From Pseudonocardia alaniniphila (GTDB taxonomy: Bacteria > Actinomycetota > Actinomycetes > Mycobacteriales > Pseudonocardiaceae), in contig NZ_JAKXMK010000023.1 of NCBI RefSeq assembly GCF_022524485.1, positions 1-64,000 of the forward strand: a DNA stretch of 64,000 bases, written 5' to 3'. Position numbers and translations under genes: made by a program. Position 1 is the first letter of the stretch, and each line of letters opens with the position of its first letter. Positions 50,335-57,433 of the stretch are shown piece by piece. A model generated the notes under the pieces. The model was not told the DNA's origin. It searched no databases and saw nothing but the letters and a program-made list of their open reading frames with translations.

Positions 50335-51012
50335 TCATGGTGGGCCGGCCTTGTATCCCACGCCGCGGACCGTCAGCACCACCTCGGGGTGCTCCGGGTC
50401 GCGTTCCACCTTCGACCGGAGCCGTTGCACGTGGACGTTCACCAGCCGCGTGTCCGCCGCATGCCGGTAGCCCCACACCTGCTCGAGCAGGACCTCGCGG
50501 GTGAACACCTGGCGCGGCTTGCGGGCCAGCGCGACGAGCAGGTCGAACTCCAGCGGAGTGAGCGCGATCTGCTCCCCGGCGCGCTCGACCTGGTGGGCCG
50601 GCACGTCGATCGTGACGTCGCCGATCGAGAGCTGCTCGGCGGGCTCGGCCTCCGTGCGCCGCACCCTCGCCCGGATGCGGGCCACGAGCTCCTTGGGCTT
50701 GAACGGCTTGACCACGTAGTCGTCGGCGCCGGACTCCAGCCCGAGCACGATGTCGACCGTGTCGCTCTTGGCCGTGAGCATGACGATCGGCACGCCCGAC
50801 TCGGACCGGATGGCACGGCAGACGTCGATGCCGTTCATGCCTGGGAGCATCAGGTCCAGCAGCACGACGTCAGGTCGTAGCTCCCGGACGGCAGGCAACG
50901 CACGGGTGCCATCGCCGACGACGGCGGTGTCGAAACCCTCGCCCCGCAGCACGATCGTCAGCATCTCGGCCAACGCCGGGTCGTCGTCGACCACCAGAAC
51001 GCGCGACTTCAT
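50335..51012 (-). CDS. mtrA: Response regulator MtrA
   Basis: A 225-residue OmpR-type regulator. Receiver domain: VLVVDDDPALAEML, the phospho-Asp in VLLDLMLPGMNGI, the Thr in VMLTAKSD, the Lys in YVVKPFKPKEL. The winged-helix DNA-binding domain starts near residue 130 (IALTPLEFDLLVALA, TRLVNVHVQRLRSKVE, TVRGVGYKAG). MtrA is essential in mycobacteria and controls septation and cell-wall genes. The ATG at 51012 gives MKSRVLVVDDD, the usual start. It is the first gene of the operon after tmk. Confidence 0.96.
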   Translation of the reverse strand: MKSRVLVVDDDPALAEMLTIVLRGEGFDTAVVGDGTRALPAVRELRPDVVLLDLMLPGMNGIDVCRAIRSESGVPIVMLTAKSDTVDIVLGLESGADDYVVKPFKPKELVARIRARVRRTEAEPAEQLSIGDVTIDVPAHQVERAGEQIALTPLEFDLLVALARKPRQVFTREVLLEQVWGYRHAADTRLVNVHVQRLRSKVERDPEHPEVVLTVRGVGYKAGPP

Positions 51013-51109
51013 GTGCGCAGCATCCCACCACATGGGCCAGGTGCCGCCTTGGACCCGTTGTTACCGGGGTGCCGGATGCGGTCCCCGTGCTGTCGACAGC
51101 GTCTTCGGG

Positions 51110-51751
51110 CTACCCGAGGAGCCGCGCTGCGAGCTCTTCGGAGCCGACCGGGGCGCTGCCGTCGACCACCGTCCACGGAGACAGCCACGATGCCACTGCG
51201 AGCTGCCCGTACACCTCCGACGTGCGGGTCTGCAGCCCGGCGTCGGCTTCGAAGGCGTCACGCTCCCGGCCGGTCTCGGTGCGCTCGCGATGTGCCACCC
51301 GCTCGTCCGCCACGGCGTCGGGCACGGTCAGCAGCAGATGGTGGTCGGGCACGGGGATCCGGAACCGCTCGATCTCCAGAGCCCGGACCCAGGCGACGAA
51401 CTCCCCGCCCGCGTCCTGGCGCAGCCGCGCGGCCCCGTACGCGGCGTTGGAGGCGACGTACCTGTCGACGAGCACGATGTCGTTGGACCGCAGCGCCGCG
51501 CGCAGCTCGGCGGCCGCGTCCCTGCGGTCGAGCGCGTACATCAGAGCCATGCCGTGTACCGAGTCGATCAGGTCACCGAGGCGACCGTAGAGCGCGTCGC
51601 GGACGAGCTCGGCGTGGACGTCGGTGTCGTAGCGCGGAAAGGCGAACCCGCCGACAGTGGCGCCCCTGCCGACGAGCGCACGGCAGAGCGCGTCGGTCAG
51701 CGTGCGCTTGCCTGCGCCGTCCACTCCTTCGATCGCCACCATGCGGCCCAC
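51110..51751 (-). CDS. tmk: dTMP kinase
   Basis: A 213-residue thymidylate kinase making dTDP for DNA synthesis. The P-loop is VAIEGVDGAGKRTLTDAL, the DR motif is in VLVDRYVASNAAYG, and the lid region has ERVAHRERTETGRERDAFE. The lid and P-loop layout follow the mycobacterial enzyme. GTG at 51751 (MGRMVAIEG) is used; ATG three codons in is an alternative. It lies 97 bp upstream of mtrA, the same order as Rv3247c-Rv3246c. Confidence 0.92.
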   Translation of the reverse strand: MGRMVAIEGVDGAGKRTLTDALCRALVGRGATVGGFAFPRYDTDVHAELVRDALYGRLGDLIDSVHGMALMYALDRRDAAAELRAALRSNDIVLVDRYVASNAAYGAARLRQDAGGEFVAWVRALEIERFRIPVPDHHLLLTVPDAVADERVAHRERTETGRERDAFEADAGLQTRTSEVYGQLAVASWLSPWTVVDGSAPVGSEELAARLLG

Positions 51752-51805
51752 GGGCGGGGACCCTAACGGGCTCCCGGCGCGGGAGACCGCCGGGTGGGGA
51801 ACGCC

Positions 51806-52258
51806 TCAGGCGATGGCCCGCACCGTGTCCCATGTGGCGTCGAAGCCGGGATGCAGCGGGAGCTCCCGGAGCCGGTCGGCGGGCACCCAGCGCATCTCGA
51901 TGGTCTCGCCGGTCTGAGCGGTGAGGTCCACGGCCTCGTGGGCGTGGGCGACCACGGTGGTGTACGACCAGCCGCCGTGGTCGTCGACGTAGCAGCCGGT
52001 GACGGTGTAGGCGTCGGGCGCCAGACCGGCCTCCTCGGCCGCCTCGCGCTGGGCGGCCTGCTCGGCCGTCTCCCCGCGGTTGCGGGCTCCGCCGAGCAGG
52101 CCCCAGGTGCCGCCGTGGTGACTCCAGAGCGCACGATGCTGAAGAAGGACCTCGCCCTCATGACGCAGCAGCAACCCCGCCGCGCCGAACAGGCCCCAGT
52201 GCCGATGACCGAGCGCACAGCGGACCCAACCGTCGCCATTGCCGCGGGGGAGCACCAC
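51806..52258 (-). CDS. Nudix hydrolase
   Basis: About 150 residues. The Nudix box is GGARNRGETAEQ followed by AAQREAAEEAGL, with all metal-binding residues. The N-terminal part has HWGLFGAAGLLLRHEGEVLL and HRALWSHHGGTWGLLGG. It hydrolyses a nucleoside diphosphate linked to some group, possibly oxidised nucleotides. GTG at 52258 is chosen because TACTCT ends 6 nt before it; a TTG at 52291 would add 11 residues. It lies between tmk and sahH, where mycobacteria have no gene. Confidence 0.88.
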   Translation of the reverse strand: MVLPRGNGDGWVRCALGHRHWGLFGAAGLLLRHEGEVLLQHRALWSHHGGTWGLLGGARNRGETAEQAAQREAAEEAGLAPDAYTVTGCYVDDHGGWSYTTVVAHAHEAVDLTAQTGETIEMRWVPADRLRELPLHPGFDATWDTVRAIA

Positions 52259-52264
52259 TTCTCC

Positions 52265-52270
52265 AGAGTA
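52265..52270 (-). promoter_or_regulatory. Predicted -10 box of a leaderless promoter (Nudix gene)
   Basis: Minus-strand TACTCT ends 6 nt before the GTG at 52258, and it lies just past the sahH terminator, as expected if Nudix has a promoter of its own. Confidence 0.55.
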
Positions 52271-52303
52271 GGCGCCGGAAGAGCCCGGCAAAGGGGAGTG
52301 GAA

Positions 52304-52337
52304 ACCACCTTCCTGATCCGTGGAACAGGAAGGTGGT
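52304..52337 (-). terminator. Hairpin terminator of sahH
   Basis: ACCACCTTCCTG (52304-52315) pairs perfectly with CAGGAAGGTGGT (52326-52337) around a 10-nt loop, 27 nt past the sahH stop on the minus strand. Confidence 0.7.
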
Positions 52338-52364
52338 CATCCGGACCGGAGGCGGAGCCGCCGA

Positions 52365-53876
52365 TCAGTAGCGGTAGTGCTCCGGCTTGAACGGACCCTC
52401 GACGTCGACACCGATGTACTCGGCCTGGTCCTTGGTGAGCTTGGTCAGCTCACCGCCCAGCGCCTGCACGTGGATGCGGGCGACCTTCTCGTCCAGCACC
52501 TTCGGCAGCCGGTAGACGTCCTTGTTGTACTCCTCGTGCTTGGTGAACAGCTCGACCTGAGCGATCACCTGGTTCGAGAAGCTGTTGGACATCACGAACG
52601 ACGGGTGCCCGGTGGCGTTGCCCAGGTTCATCAGGCGGCCCTCGGACAGCACGATGATCGAGTGGCCGTCCGGGAAGATCCACTCGTCGACCTGCGGCTT
52701 GATGTTGATCCGGCGGACCCCGGGGTAGCGGGTCAGGCCGGCCATGTCGATCTCGTTGTCGAAGTGGCCGACGTTGGCGACGATCGCCTGGTGCTTGGTG
52801 CGCGACATGAGCTCGGCGCTCACGATGTCCTTGTTGCCGGTGGCGGTGACGATGATGTCGGCCTTGTCGATCACGTCCTCGAGGCGCGCGACCTGGAAGC
52901 CCTCGAGCATCGCCTGCAACGCGCAGATCGGGTCCGCTTCGGTGACGATCACGCGGGCGCCCTGGCTGGCCAGCGCCTGCACGGATCCCTTGCCCGTGTC
53001 GCCGTAGCCGCAGACCACGGCGACCTTGCCGCCGATCAGCACGTCGGTGGCGCGGTTGAGGCCGTCGATCAACGAGTGGCGGATGCCGTACTTGTTGTCG
53101 AACTTGCTCTTCGTGACCGAGTCGTTGACATTGATCGCGGGGAAGAGCAGCAGCTCCTGCTCGGCGAGCTGGTAGAGCCGGTGCACGCCGGTGGTGGTCT
53201 CCTCGGTGACGCCGCGGATGTCGGACGCCACGGTGGTCCAGTACTTCGGGTTCTCGGCCAGCGAACGGCGCAGCGTGTCGAGGATGATCCGGTACTCGTC
53301 GGAGACGGTCAGGTCCTCGTCGTCGACCGTGGGCACCACCCCGGTCTTCTCGAACTCGACGCCCTTGTGCACGAGCAGCGTGGCGTCACCGCCGTCGTCC
53401 AGGATCATGTTCGGGCCGACGATGTTGCCCTGCTCGTCGGTGAACTTGAACAGCTGCTCGGTGCACCACCAGTACTCCTCGAGCGTCTCGCCCTTCCAGG
53501 CGAACACCGGCACACCCTTGGGCTCCTCGGGGGTGCCGTTCGGGCCGACCACCACGGCCGCGGCCGCGTGGTCCTGCGTGGAGAAGATGTTGCAGCTGAC
53601 CCAGCGCACGTCAGCGCCCAGGCTGACCAGCGTCTCGATCAGCACTGCCGTCTGCACCGTCATGTGCAGCGAGCCGGCGATGCGGGCGCCGTGCAGCGGG
53701 CGGGCCCCCGCGTACTCGCGCCGCAGGTCCATCAGGCCGGGCATCTCGTGCTCGGCGAGCCTGATCTCCTTGCGACCGAACTCGGCCTCCGACAGGTCGG
53801 CGACGGCGAATTCGAGGCCGCCCCTGGTCTGCAGCAGACGGCTCGGGTCGGTCGTGATGTCGGCACTGGCGGTCAT
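52365..53876 (-). CDS. ahcY: Adenosylhomocysteinase
   Basis: A 503-residue SAH hydrolase that splits S-adenosylhomocysteine into adenosine and homocysteine, keeping methylation running. Standard features: FGRKEIRLAEHEMPGLMDLR, the NAD motif VCGYGDTGKGSVQAL, FPAINVNDSVTKSKFDN with the catalytic Lys and Asp, TATGNKDI, and the C-terminal KPEHYRY. The 40-residue internal insert (VGPNGTPEEPKGVPVFAWKG) is normal for actinobacteria. ATG at 53876 is used; an in-frame GTG 93 codons upstream with a strong ribosome site is discussed as a finding. Confidence 0.97.
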   Translation of the reverse strand: MTASADITTDPSRLLQTRGGLEFAVADLSEAEFGRKEIRLAEHEMPGLMDLRREYAGARPLHGARIAGSLHMTVQTAVLIETLVSLGADVRWVSCNIFSTQDHAAAAVVVGPNGTPEEPKGVPVFAWKGETLEEYWWCTEQLFKFTDEQGNIVGPNMILDDGGDATLLVHKGVEFEKTGVVPTVDDEDLTVSDEYRIILDTLRRSLAENPKYWTTVASDIRGVTEETTTGVHRLYQLAEQELLLFPAINVNDSVTKSKFDNKYGIRHSLIDGLNRATDVLIGGKVAVVCGYGDTGKGSVQALASQGARVIVTEADPICALQAMLEGFQVARLEDVIDKADIIVTATGNKDIVSAELMSRTKHQAIVANVGHFDNEIDMAGLTRYPGVRRINIKPQVDEWIFPDGHSIIVLSEGRLMNLGNATGHPSFVMSNSFSNQVIAQVELFTKHEEYNKDVYRLPKVLDEKVARIHVQALGGELTKLTKDQAEYIGVDVEGPFKPEHYRY

Positions 53877-54420
53877 GGGGTGGTGATGCCTCCTCGTAGG
53901 GCCTTTCGGGCCGGTCACGCCGTCTCCGGGGGACGGCGCGACCGCTGAATGATCCGCCGCAGGTGCGGGCCTGGACGGAACGCGATTCGTGGTGGGGGTT
54001 CGGGCCGCTTCGCCGCTGCCGGGCTCGACGTCGACTGGACTCCCGGCGGGACGTGCGGGTCCGGCCGGGTTCGACGTCGGAGCCGCCCGATCGGCGGCGG
54101 ACGACACCTCTGGGTGGACACCCGCTCGGGCGGGAGAGGTGGATGGTGGCGACACGGCTGCCTCCTCACATGAGATGTGGAAGGCGCCCTTTCTGCAATG
54201 GCCTGGCGGTCGAGCGTGGCGGACCGTCCGGTCCGTCGCAGCGCCTCTCGACCCCGACACACGATTGCCCCTCCAGGATCCCGAGCGAGCCTCCGGCCTG
54301 TCAACCCGGCCCGGCCGTGCGACCGGCTGTGTGCCACTCGTCACAACGCTGCTCGTCCGCAACGCAGGGCGCGTGCCGCCGCGTCACAGGGGCGACATCG
54401 GCTCGACGACAGGAACAGAC
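53877..54420. other. Gap between sahH and the sortase operon
   Basis: About 540 bases. On the minus strand the sahH frame stays open back to a GTG at 54155 that has GAGGAGG 5 nt before it; the translation is Pro/Ala/Gly-rich. The plus strand carries the ribosome site of the sortase-substrate gene just before 54421. I see no known riboswitch or RNA gene. Confidence 0.5.
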
Positions 54421-54798
54421 ATGGACTTTCGCGCACGGGCAGGTCGTCTCGCGGGCGGGCTGGTGGTGGCGACGGCGCTCCTCGGCGCCCTTCCGGGCCA
54501 GGCGCTCGCAGCTCCGCCCACGCCCGCTCTCGCCCCACCGACCGCCCCTGTCACGCCGGCGCCTGCCGAGTCGGCGCCGCGCCCCGCTGTTCCCCCGGCT
54601 CCGCCCCTTCCGCCGACCGAGAGCCGTCAGCCCCAGGTCAGGCAGGTGCCCACAGGGGCGCCCGACACGGGTGCGGGCAGCACCGCGGACGACGCCCGCG
54701 TTCCGGATGGGGCGTTGTTCGCACTCGGCGCGCTCGCGGCGGCCGGGGCGGCAGGTGCGCTGGTGACCCGGCGCCGCCGGGCCGTCACGCAGGACTGA
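54421..54798 (+). CDS. Secreted cell-wall protein with C-terminal anchor, probable sortase substrate
   Basis: A 125-residue exported protein. The signal peptide spans residues 1-30 (cut after ALA). The mature part is Pro/Ala-rich and flexible. Near the C-terminus APDTG (80-84) is followed by a hydrophobic helix (98-115) and RRRR (117-120), the layout of a sorting signal, although the usual LPxTG is APDTG here. It is the first gene of an operon that next encodes a sortase, 2 bp away. The ATG at 54421 has AGGAA upstream. Being a sortase substrate is inferred from layout. Confidence 0.65.
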   Translation: MDFRARAGRLAGGLVVATALLGALPGQALAAPPTPALAPPTAPVTPAPAESAPRPAVPPAPPLPPTESRQPQVRQVPTGAPDTGAGSTADDARVPDGALFALGALAAAGAAGALVTRRRRAVTQD

Positions 54799-54800
54799 AC

Positions 54801-55472
54801 ATGCGCGACGAACCCGCTGCTCCTCCCGTCCATCGATCCCGGGCGGGGAGACTGCTGCTGGTACTGGCCGTGGTGCTGGCACTCGCCGCGGCGGGTTCGC
54901 TCGCGCTCGCCCTCGGTGACGGCCCGCGCACACCACACCGGGCCGTCACCGTCATCGCTCCGCCCGCCGTGCCGACCGGCGGGGTGATGCCCGGCACCGC
55001 GCTCGGCCCGTCGGCCCCGGTGTCGCTGGACGTCCCGGCGATCGGGGTGCACTCGTCGCTGCTGCGGCTGGGCCTGAATCCCGACGGCACCGTCGAGGTG
55101 CCACCGCTGGAATCCCCGGAAGCGGGCTGGTACGAGAACTCCCCCACGCCGGGCGAGCAAGGGCCCGCGGTGATCCTCGGCCACGTCGACTCCGCGCGCA
55201 CCGGACCTGGGGTCTTCTACGACCTGCGCACGATGCTGCCCGGCGACGGGATCACGGTGGGCCGTGCCGACGGAACCACGGTCGCCTTCCGCGTCGACCA
55301 GGTGGCGACGTACCCGAAGGACGTGTTCCCAACGGCAGCGGTGTACGGCGACATCGACCACGCGGGCCTGCGGCTGATCACCTGCGGCGGCCGGTTCGAC
55401 AAGGCCGCCCGCAGCTACGAGGACAACATCGTCGTCTACGCTTCCGCGGTATCCGCCGGGCAGACCGGGTGA
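54801..55472 (+). CDS. Class F sortase
   Basis: A 223-residue membrane-anchored transpeptidase. One N-terminal helix (17-39) anchors it; the catalytic domain has the His in VILGHVDS (His128), the Cys in LRLITCGG (Cys195) and the Arg in KAARSYEDNI (Arg204). The sequence fits class F, common in actinobacteria and of largely unknown targets. It joins a surface protein to the cell wall or another acceptor. It is coupled to the ECF sigma gene by a GTGA overlap. Confidence 0.88.
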   Translation: MRDEPAAPPVHRSRAGRLLLVLAVVLALAAAGSLALALGDGPRTPHRAVTVIAPPAVPTGGVMPGTALGPSAPVSLDVPAIGVHSSLLRLGLNPDGTVEVPPLESPEAGWYENSPTPGEQGPAVILGHVDSARTGPGVFYDLRTMLPGDGITVGRADGTTVAFRVDQVATYPKDVFPTAAVYGDIDHAGLRLITCGGRFDKAARSYEDNIVVYASAVSAGQTG

Positions 55473-55993
55473 GCTCCGCCGAGGCGGACGCGCCGTCGTT
55501 CGAGACGTTCGTGCTGACGCACGGCCCGGAGCTGGTGGCGTTCGCGCGCCGGCTGACGCTCGATCATCATCGAGCCGAGGACATCGTCCAGGACGTGCTG
55601 GCCCGCATCGGGCTGTCCTGGTCACGGGTGTCGCGCGTCGACGACCTGCGGGCGTACGTGTTCAAGGCGGTTCTCAACGACTTCCTGTCGTGGCGGCGCA
55701 GGCTGTCCTCGTTCGAGCGCCCGACGGCTGATCTCGCTGCCGACCGGTCGGCCACGGAGCCGGGGGTGGAGGAGCTCATCGTGCGCCGCGACGAGCTGCA
55801 GGCGGTGCTCGCGCGGCTCTCGCCCGTGCAGCGGGCCGTTCTGGTGTTGCGCTACTACCACGACCAGCCCGACGCGCAGATCGCCGCGCTGCTGGGCTGC
55901 CGGGAGGGCACCGTGCGTTCGCACGCCAGGCGGGCCCTGGCAGCCCTACGCAGCTCCCCCGCCGCACGTACGAGGGAAGGGACCCGGCGATGA
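55469..55993 (+). CDS. ECF-type RNA polymerase sigma factor
   Basis: A 174-residue group IV sigma factor. Region 2: FVLTHGPELVAFARRLTLDH, RAEDIVQDVLARIGLSWSRV, LRAYVFKAVLNDFLSWRRR. Region 4: ARLSPVQRAVLVLRYYHDQP, DAQIAALLGCREGTVRSHARRALAAL. It belongs with the SigE-like ECF group of actinobacteria. It overlaps the sortase gene (GTGA) and the next membrane gene (ATGA), so all are made together. The regulon is unknown; the operon suggests cell-surface control. Confidence 0.88.
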   Translation: MSSAEADAPSFETFVLTHGPELVAFARRLTLDHHRAEDIVQDVLARIGLSWSRVSRVDDLRAYVFKAVLNDFLSWRRRLSSFERPTADLAADRSATEPGVEELIVRRDELQAVLARLSPVQRAVLVLRYYHDQPDAQIAALLGCREGTVRSHARRALAALRSSPAARTREGTRR

Positions 55994-56499
55994 CCGACGC
56001 GGAGGAGACACTGCGGGCCGGTCTTCGCGACCCGGCCCTTGACGAGGGCATCTCGGCGACCGCACTGCTCGCGGGGGTGCAAGCCCGCCAGCAGCGGCTG
56101 CACCGGCGCCGCCAGCACGCGAAGACGGCCATGGCGGCGCTGGCGGCCGTCCTCGTCGTCGGCGGGGCGGCCGTGGCGACCGCCCACCGGCCGGTGGTGA
56201 CTCCGGCGCATCAACCTCCTGCCGTGCCTGCGCCTGCGCCGATGACGGCACCCCCGACCGAGACGCCGCTCCAGACGCCACCCACCGCGCCGTCACTCCC
56301 GACGCCGACGCGCACGGCAGAGCCTCCGGTGCCCGACACACCGCCCCTGGTGGACCCGCCGGGCCGGACCGTCGAGCCCGCCCCGTCCGCCGAGCCCCGT
56401 ACCAGCGGCCCCACCAGCCGAGCGCGTCGAGCACCCGTCAGTGCGACGGGTGATCCGGAACCACCGACCAGGGAGATCCCGCCGCCCCCGGTCCGCTGA
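55990..56499 (+). CDS. Single-pass membrane protein, probable sigma-factor partner
   Basis: A 169-residue protein with a cytoplasmic N-terminus of 45 residues (MTDAEETLRAGLRDPALDEG, ARQQRLHRRRQHAK), one membrane helix (46-64) and a long Pro/Thr-rich outer part. This is the usual layout of a membrane anti-sigma factor, though no zinc motif is present and the inner domain is short. ATGA overlap with the sigma gene supports the pairing. An alternative is a plain extracytoplasmic protein. Confidence 0.65.
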   Translation: MTDAEETLRAGLRDPALDEGISATALLAGVQARQQRLHRRRQHAKTAMAALAAVLVVGGAAVATAHRPVVTPAHQPPAVPAPAPMTAPPTETPLQTPPTAPSLPTPTRTAEPPVPDTPPLVDPPGRTVEPAPSAEPRTSGPTSRARRAPVSATGDPEPPTREIPPPPVR

Positions 56500-56506
56500 T
56501 CGCGCA

Positions 56507-56536
56507 TTGACAGGCAACTAAAAGGTTGCCTATTCT
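56507..56536 (+). promoter_or_regulatory. ArsR-gene promoter with operator in the spacer
   Basis: TTGACA (56507-56512), an 18-nt spacer and TATTCT (56531-56536) form a near-consensus promoter, ending 7 nt before the GTG at 56544. The spacer holds the inverted repeat GGCAAC-TAAAAG-GTTGCC (56513-56530). A repressor on it would stop polymerase binding, so the ArsR protein most likely represses itself here. Confidence 0.8.
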
Positions 56537-56543
56537 CGTCCGC

Positions 56544-56867
56544 GTGCAGGACGAGGACGCCGTCTTCCACGCCCTCGCCGATGCGAGCAGGCGTGAACTG
56601 CTCGACCGGTTGTATGCCCGCAACGGCCAGACGCTGCGGGAGCTGACTGCAGGCCTCGAGATGTCGCGGCAGGCGGTCAGCAAGCACCTGGGCGTGCTCG
56701 AGGCGGCCGACCTCGTCGTCACACGCCGGTCAGGCCGGGAGAAGCTCCACTACCTCAACCCCGTGCCGATCCGGCTGATCCACGACCGGTGGATCGACAA
56801 GTACACCGAGCACCGGGTCGCGGCGCTCGTGGACCTCAAGGCAGAGCTCGAGGAGAACCAGCGATGA
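56544..56867 (+). CDS. ArsR-family regulator of an SRPBCC protein
   Basis: A 107-residue winged-helix repressor (VFHALADASRRELLDRLYAR, TAGLEMSRQAVSKHLGVLEA, VTRRSGREKLHYLNPVPIRL), of the metal-independent group paired with SRPBCC proteins. GTG at 56544 stands 7 nt after the -10 box, so the mRNA is probably leaderless. Its stop overlaps the SRPBCC gene as ATGA. The operator lies in its promoter. Confidence 0.9.
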   Translation: MQDEDAVFHALADASRRELLDRLYARNGQTLRELTAGLEMSRQAVSKHLGVLEAADLVVTRRSGREKLHYLNPVPIRLIHDRWIDKYTEHRVAALVDLKAELEENQR

Positions 56868-57367
56868 GCAGCACCACCGCCCCCACGACCACCGTCCAGG
56901 TGCACCGCGTGCACGTCCGGGCCACGCCCGAGGCGATCTGGGAGGCCATCACCAACCCCGAGTGGACCAAGCGGTACGGCTACCGCAGCCCCGCCCAGTA
57001 CGACCTACGACCAGGAGGGGCGTACCGGAGCCTTCCGAGCGAGGAGATGGCGGCGCACGGGATGCCTGCGGACTCCGCGGTGATCGACGGCGAGGTCCTC
57101 GAGGTCGACCCACCGCGCCGGCTGGTGCAGACCTGGCGCATGCTCTTCACCCCCGAACTCGTGGCGGAGGGCTTCACCCGGCTCACCTACGAGATCGAGC
57201 CGGAGGCGGGCGGGGTCACGATGCTGACGGTCACGCACGACGTCACGAACGCGCCGATCACCGCAGCGTCGGTCAGCGCACCGCCCTCGGACGCTGGTGG
57301 CGGCTGGAGCGTCATCCTCAGCGACCTCAAGACCCTGCTGGAGAGCGGCGAACCCCTCTACCGCTGA
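56864..57367 (+). CDS. SRPBCC (AHSA1-like) family protein
   Basis: A 167-residue protein with the START-like fold: VQVHRVHVRATPEAIWEAIT, YDLRPGGAYR, LVQTWRMLFTPELVAEG, FTRLTYEIEPEAGGVTMLTV and the C-terminal helix GGGWSVILSDLKTLLESGE. It should bind a hydrophobic small molecule in its cavity; the ligand is unknown. It is made with the ArsR regulator (ATGA overlap), and perhaps reports ligand to it. Confidence 0.88.
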   Translation: MSSTTAPTTTVQVHRVHVRATPEAIWEAITNPEWTKRYGYRSPAQYDLRPGGAYRSLPSEEMAAHGMPADSAVIDGEVLEVDPPRRLVQTWRMLFTPELVAEGFTRLTYEIEPEAGGVTMLTVTHDVTNAPITAASVSAPPSDAGGGWSVILSDLKTLLESGEPLYR

Positions 57368-57433
57368 AGCAGGGCAACTCGCCGGAAGAACCGGGCGCAC
57401 GGCGAGGTCGGACACCTGTCCGCGCAGGCGGAC

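Noticed and set aside
51060..51064. MtrA half-site GTAAC upstream of mtrA
   Set aside because: Only one 5-bp half-site was found; MtrA sites need two spaced copies, so this is not supported.
53877..54180. S-adenosylhomocysteine or SAM riboswitch upstream of sahH
   Set aside because: Small hairpins exist (CGCCGTC/GACGGCG) but I could not find the conserved core of a known SAH or SAM riboswitch.
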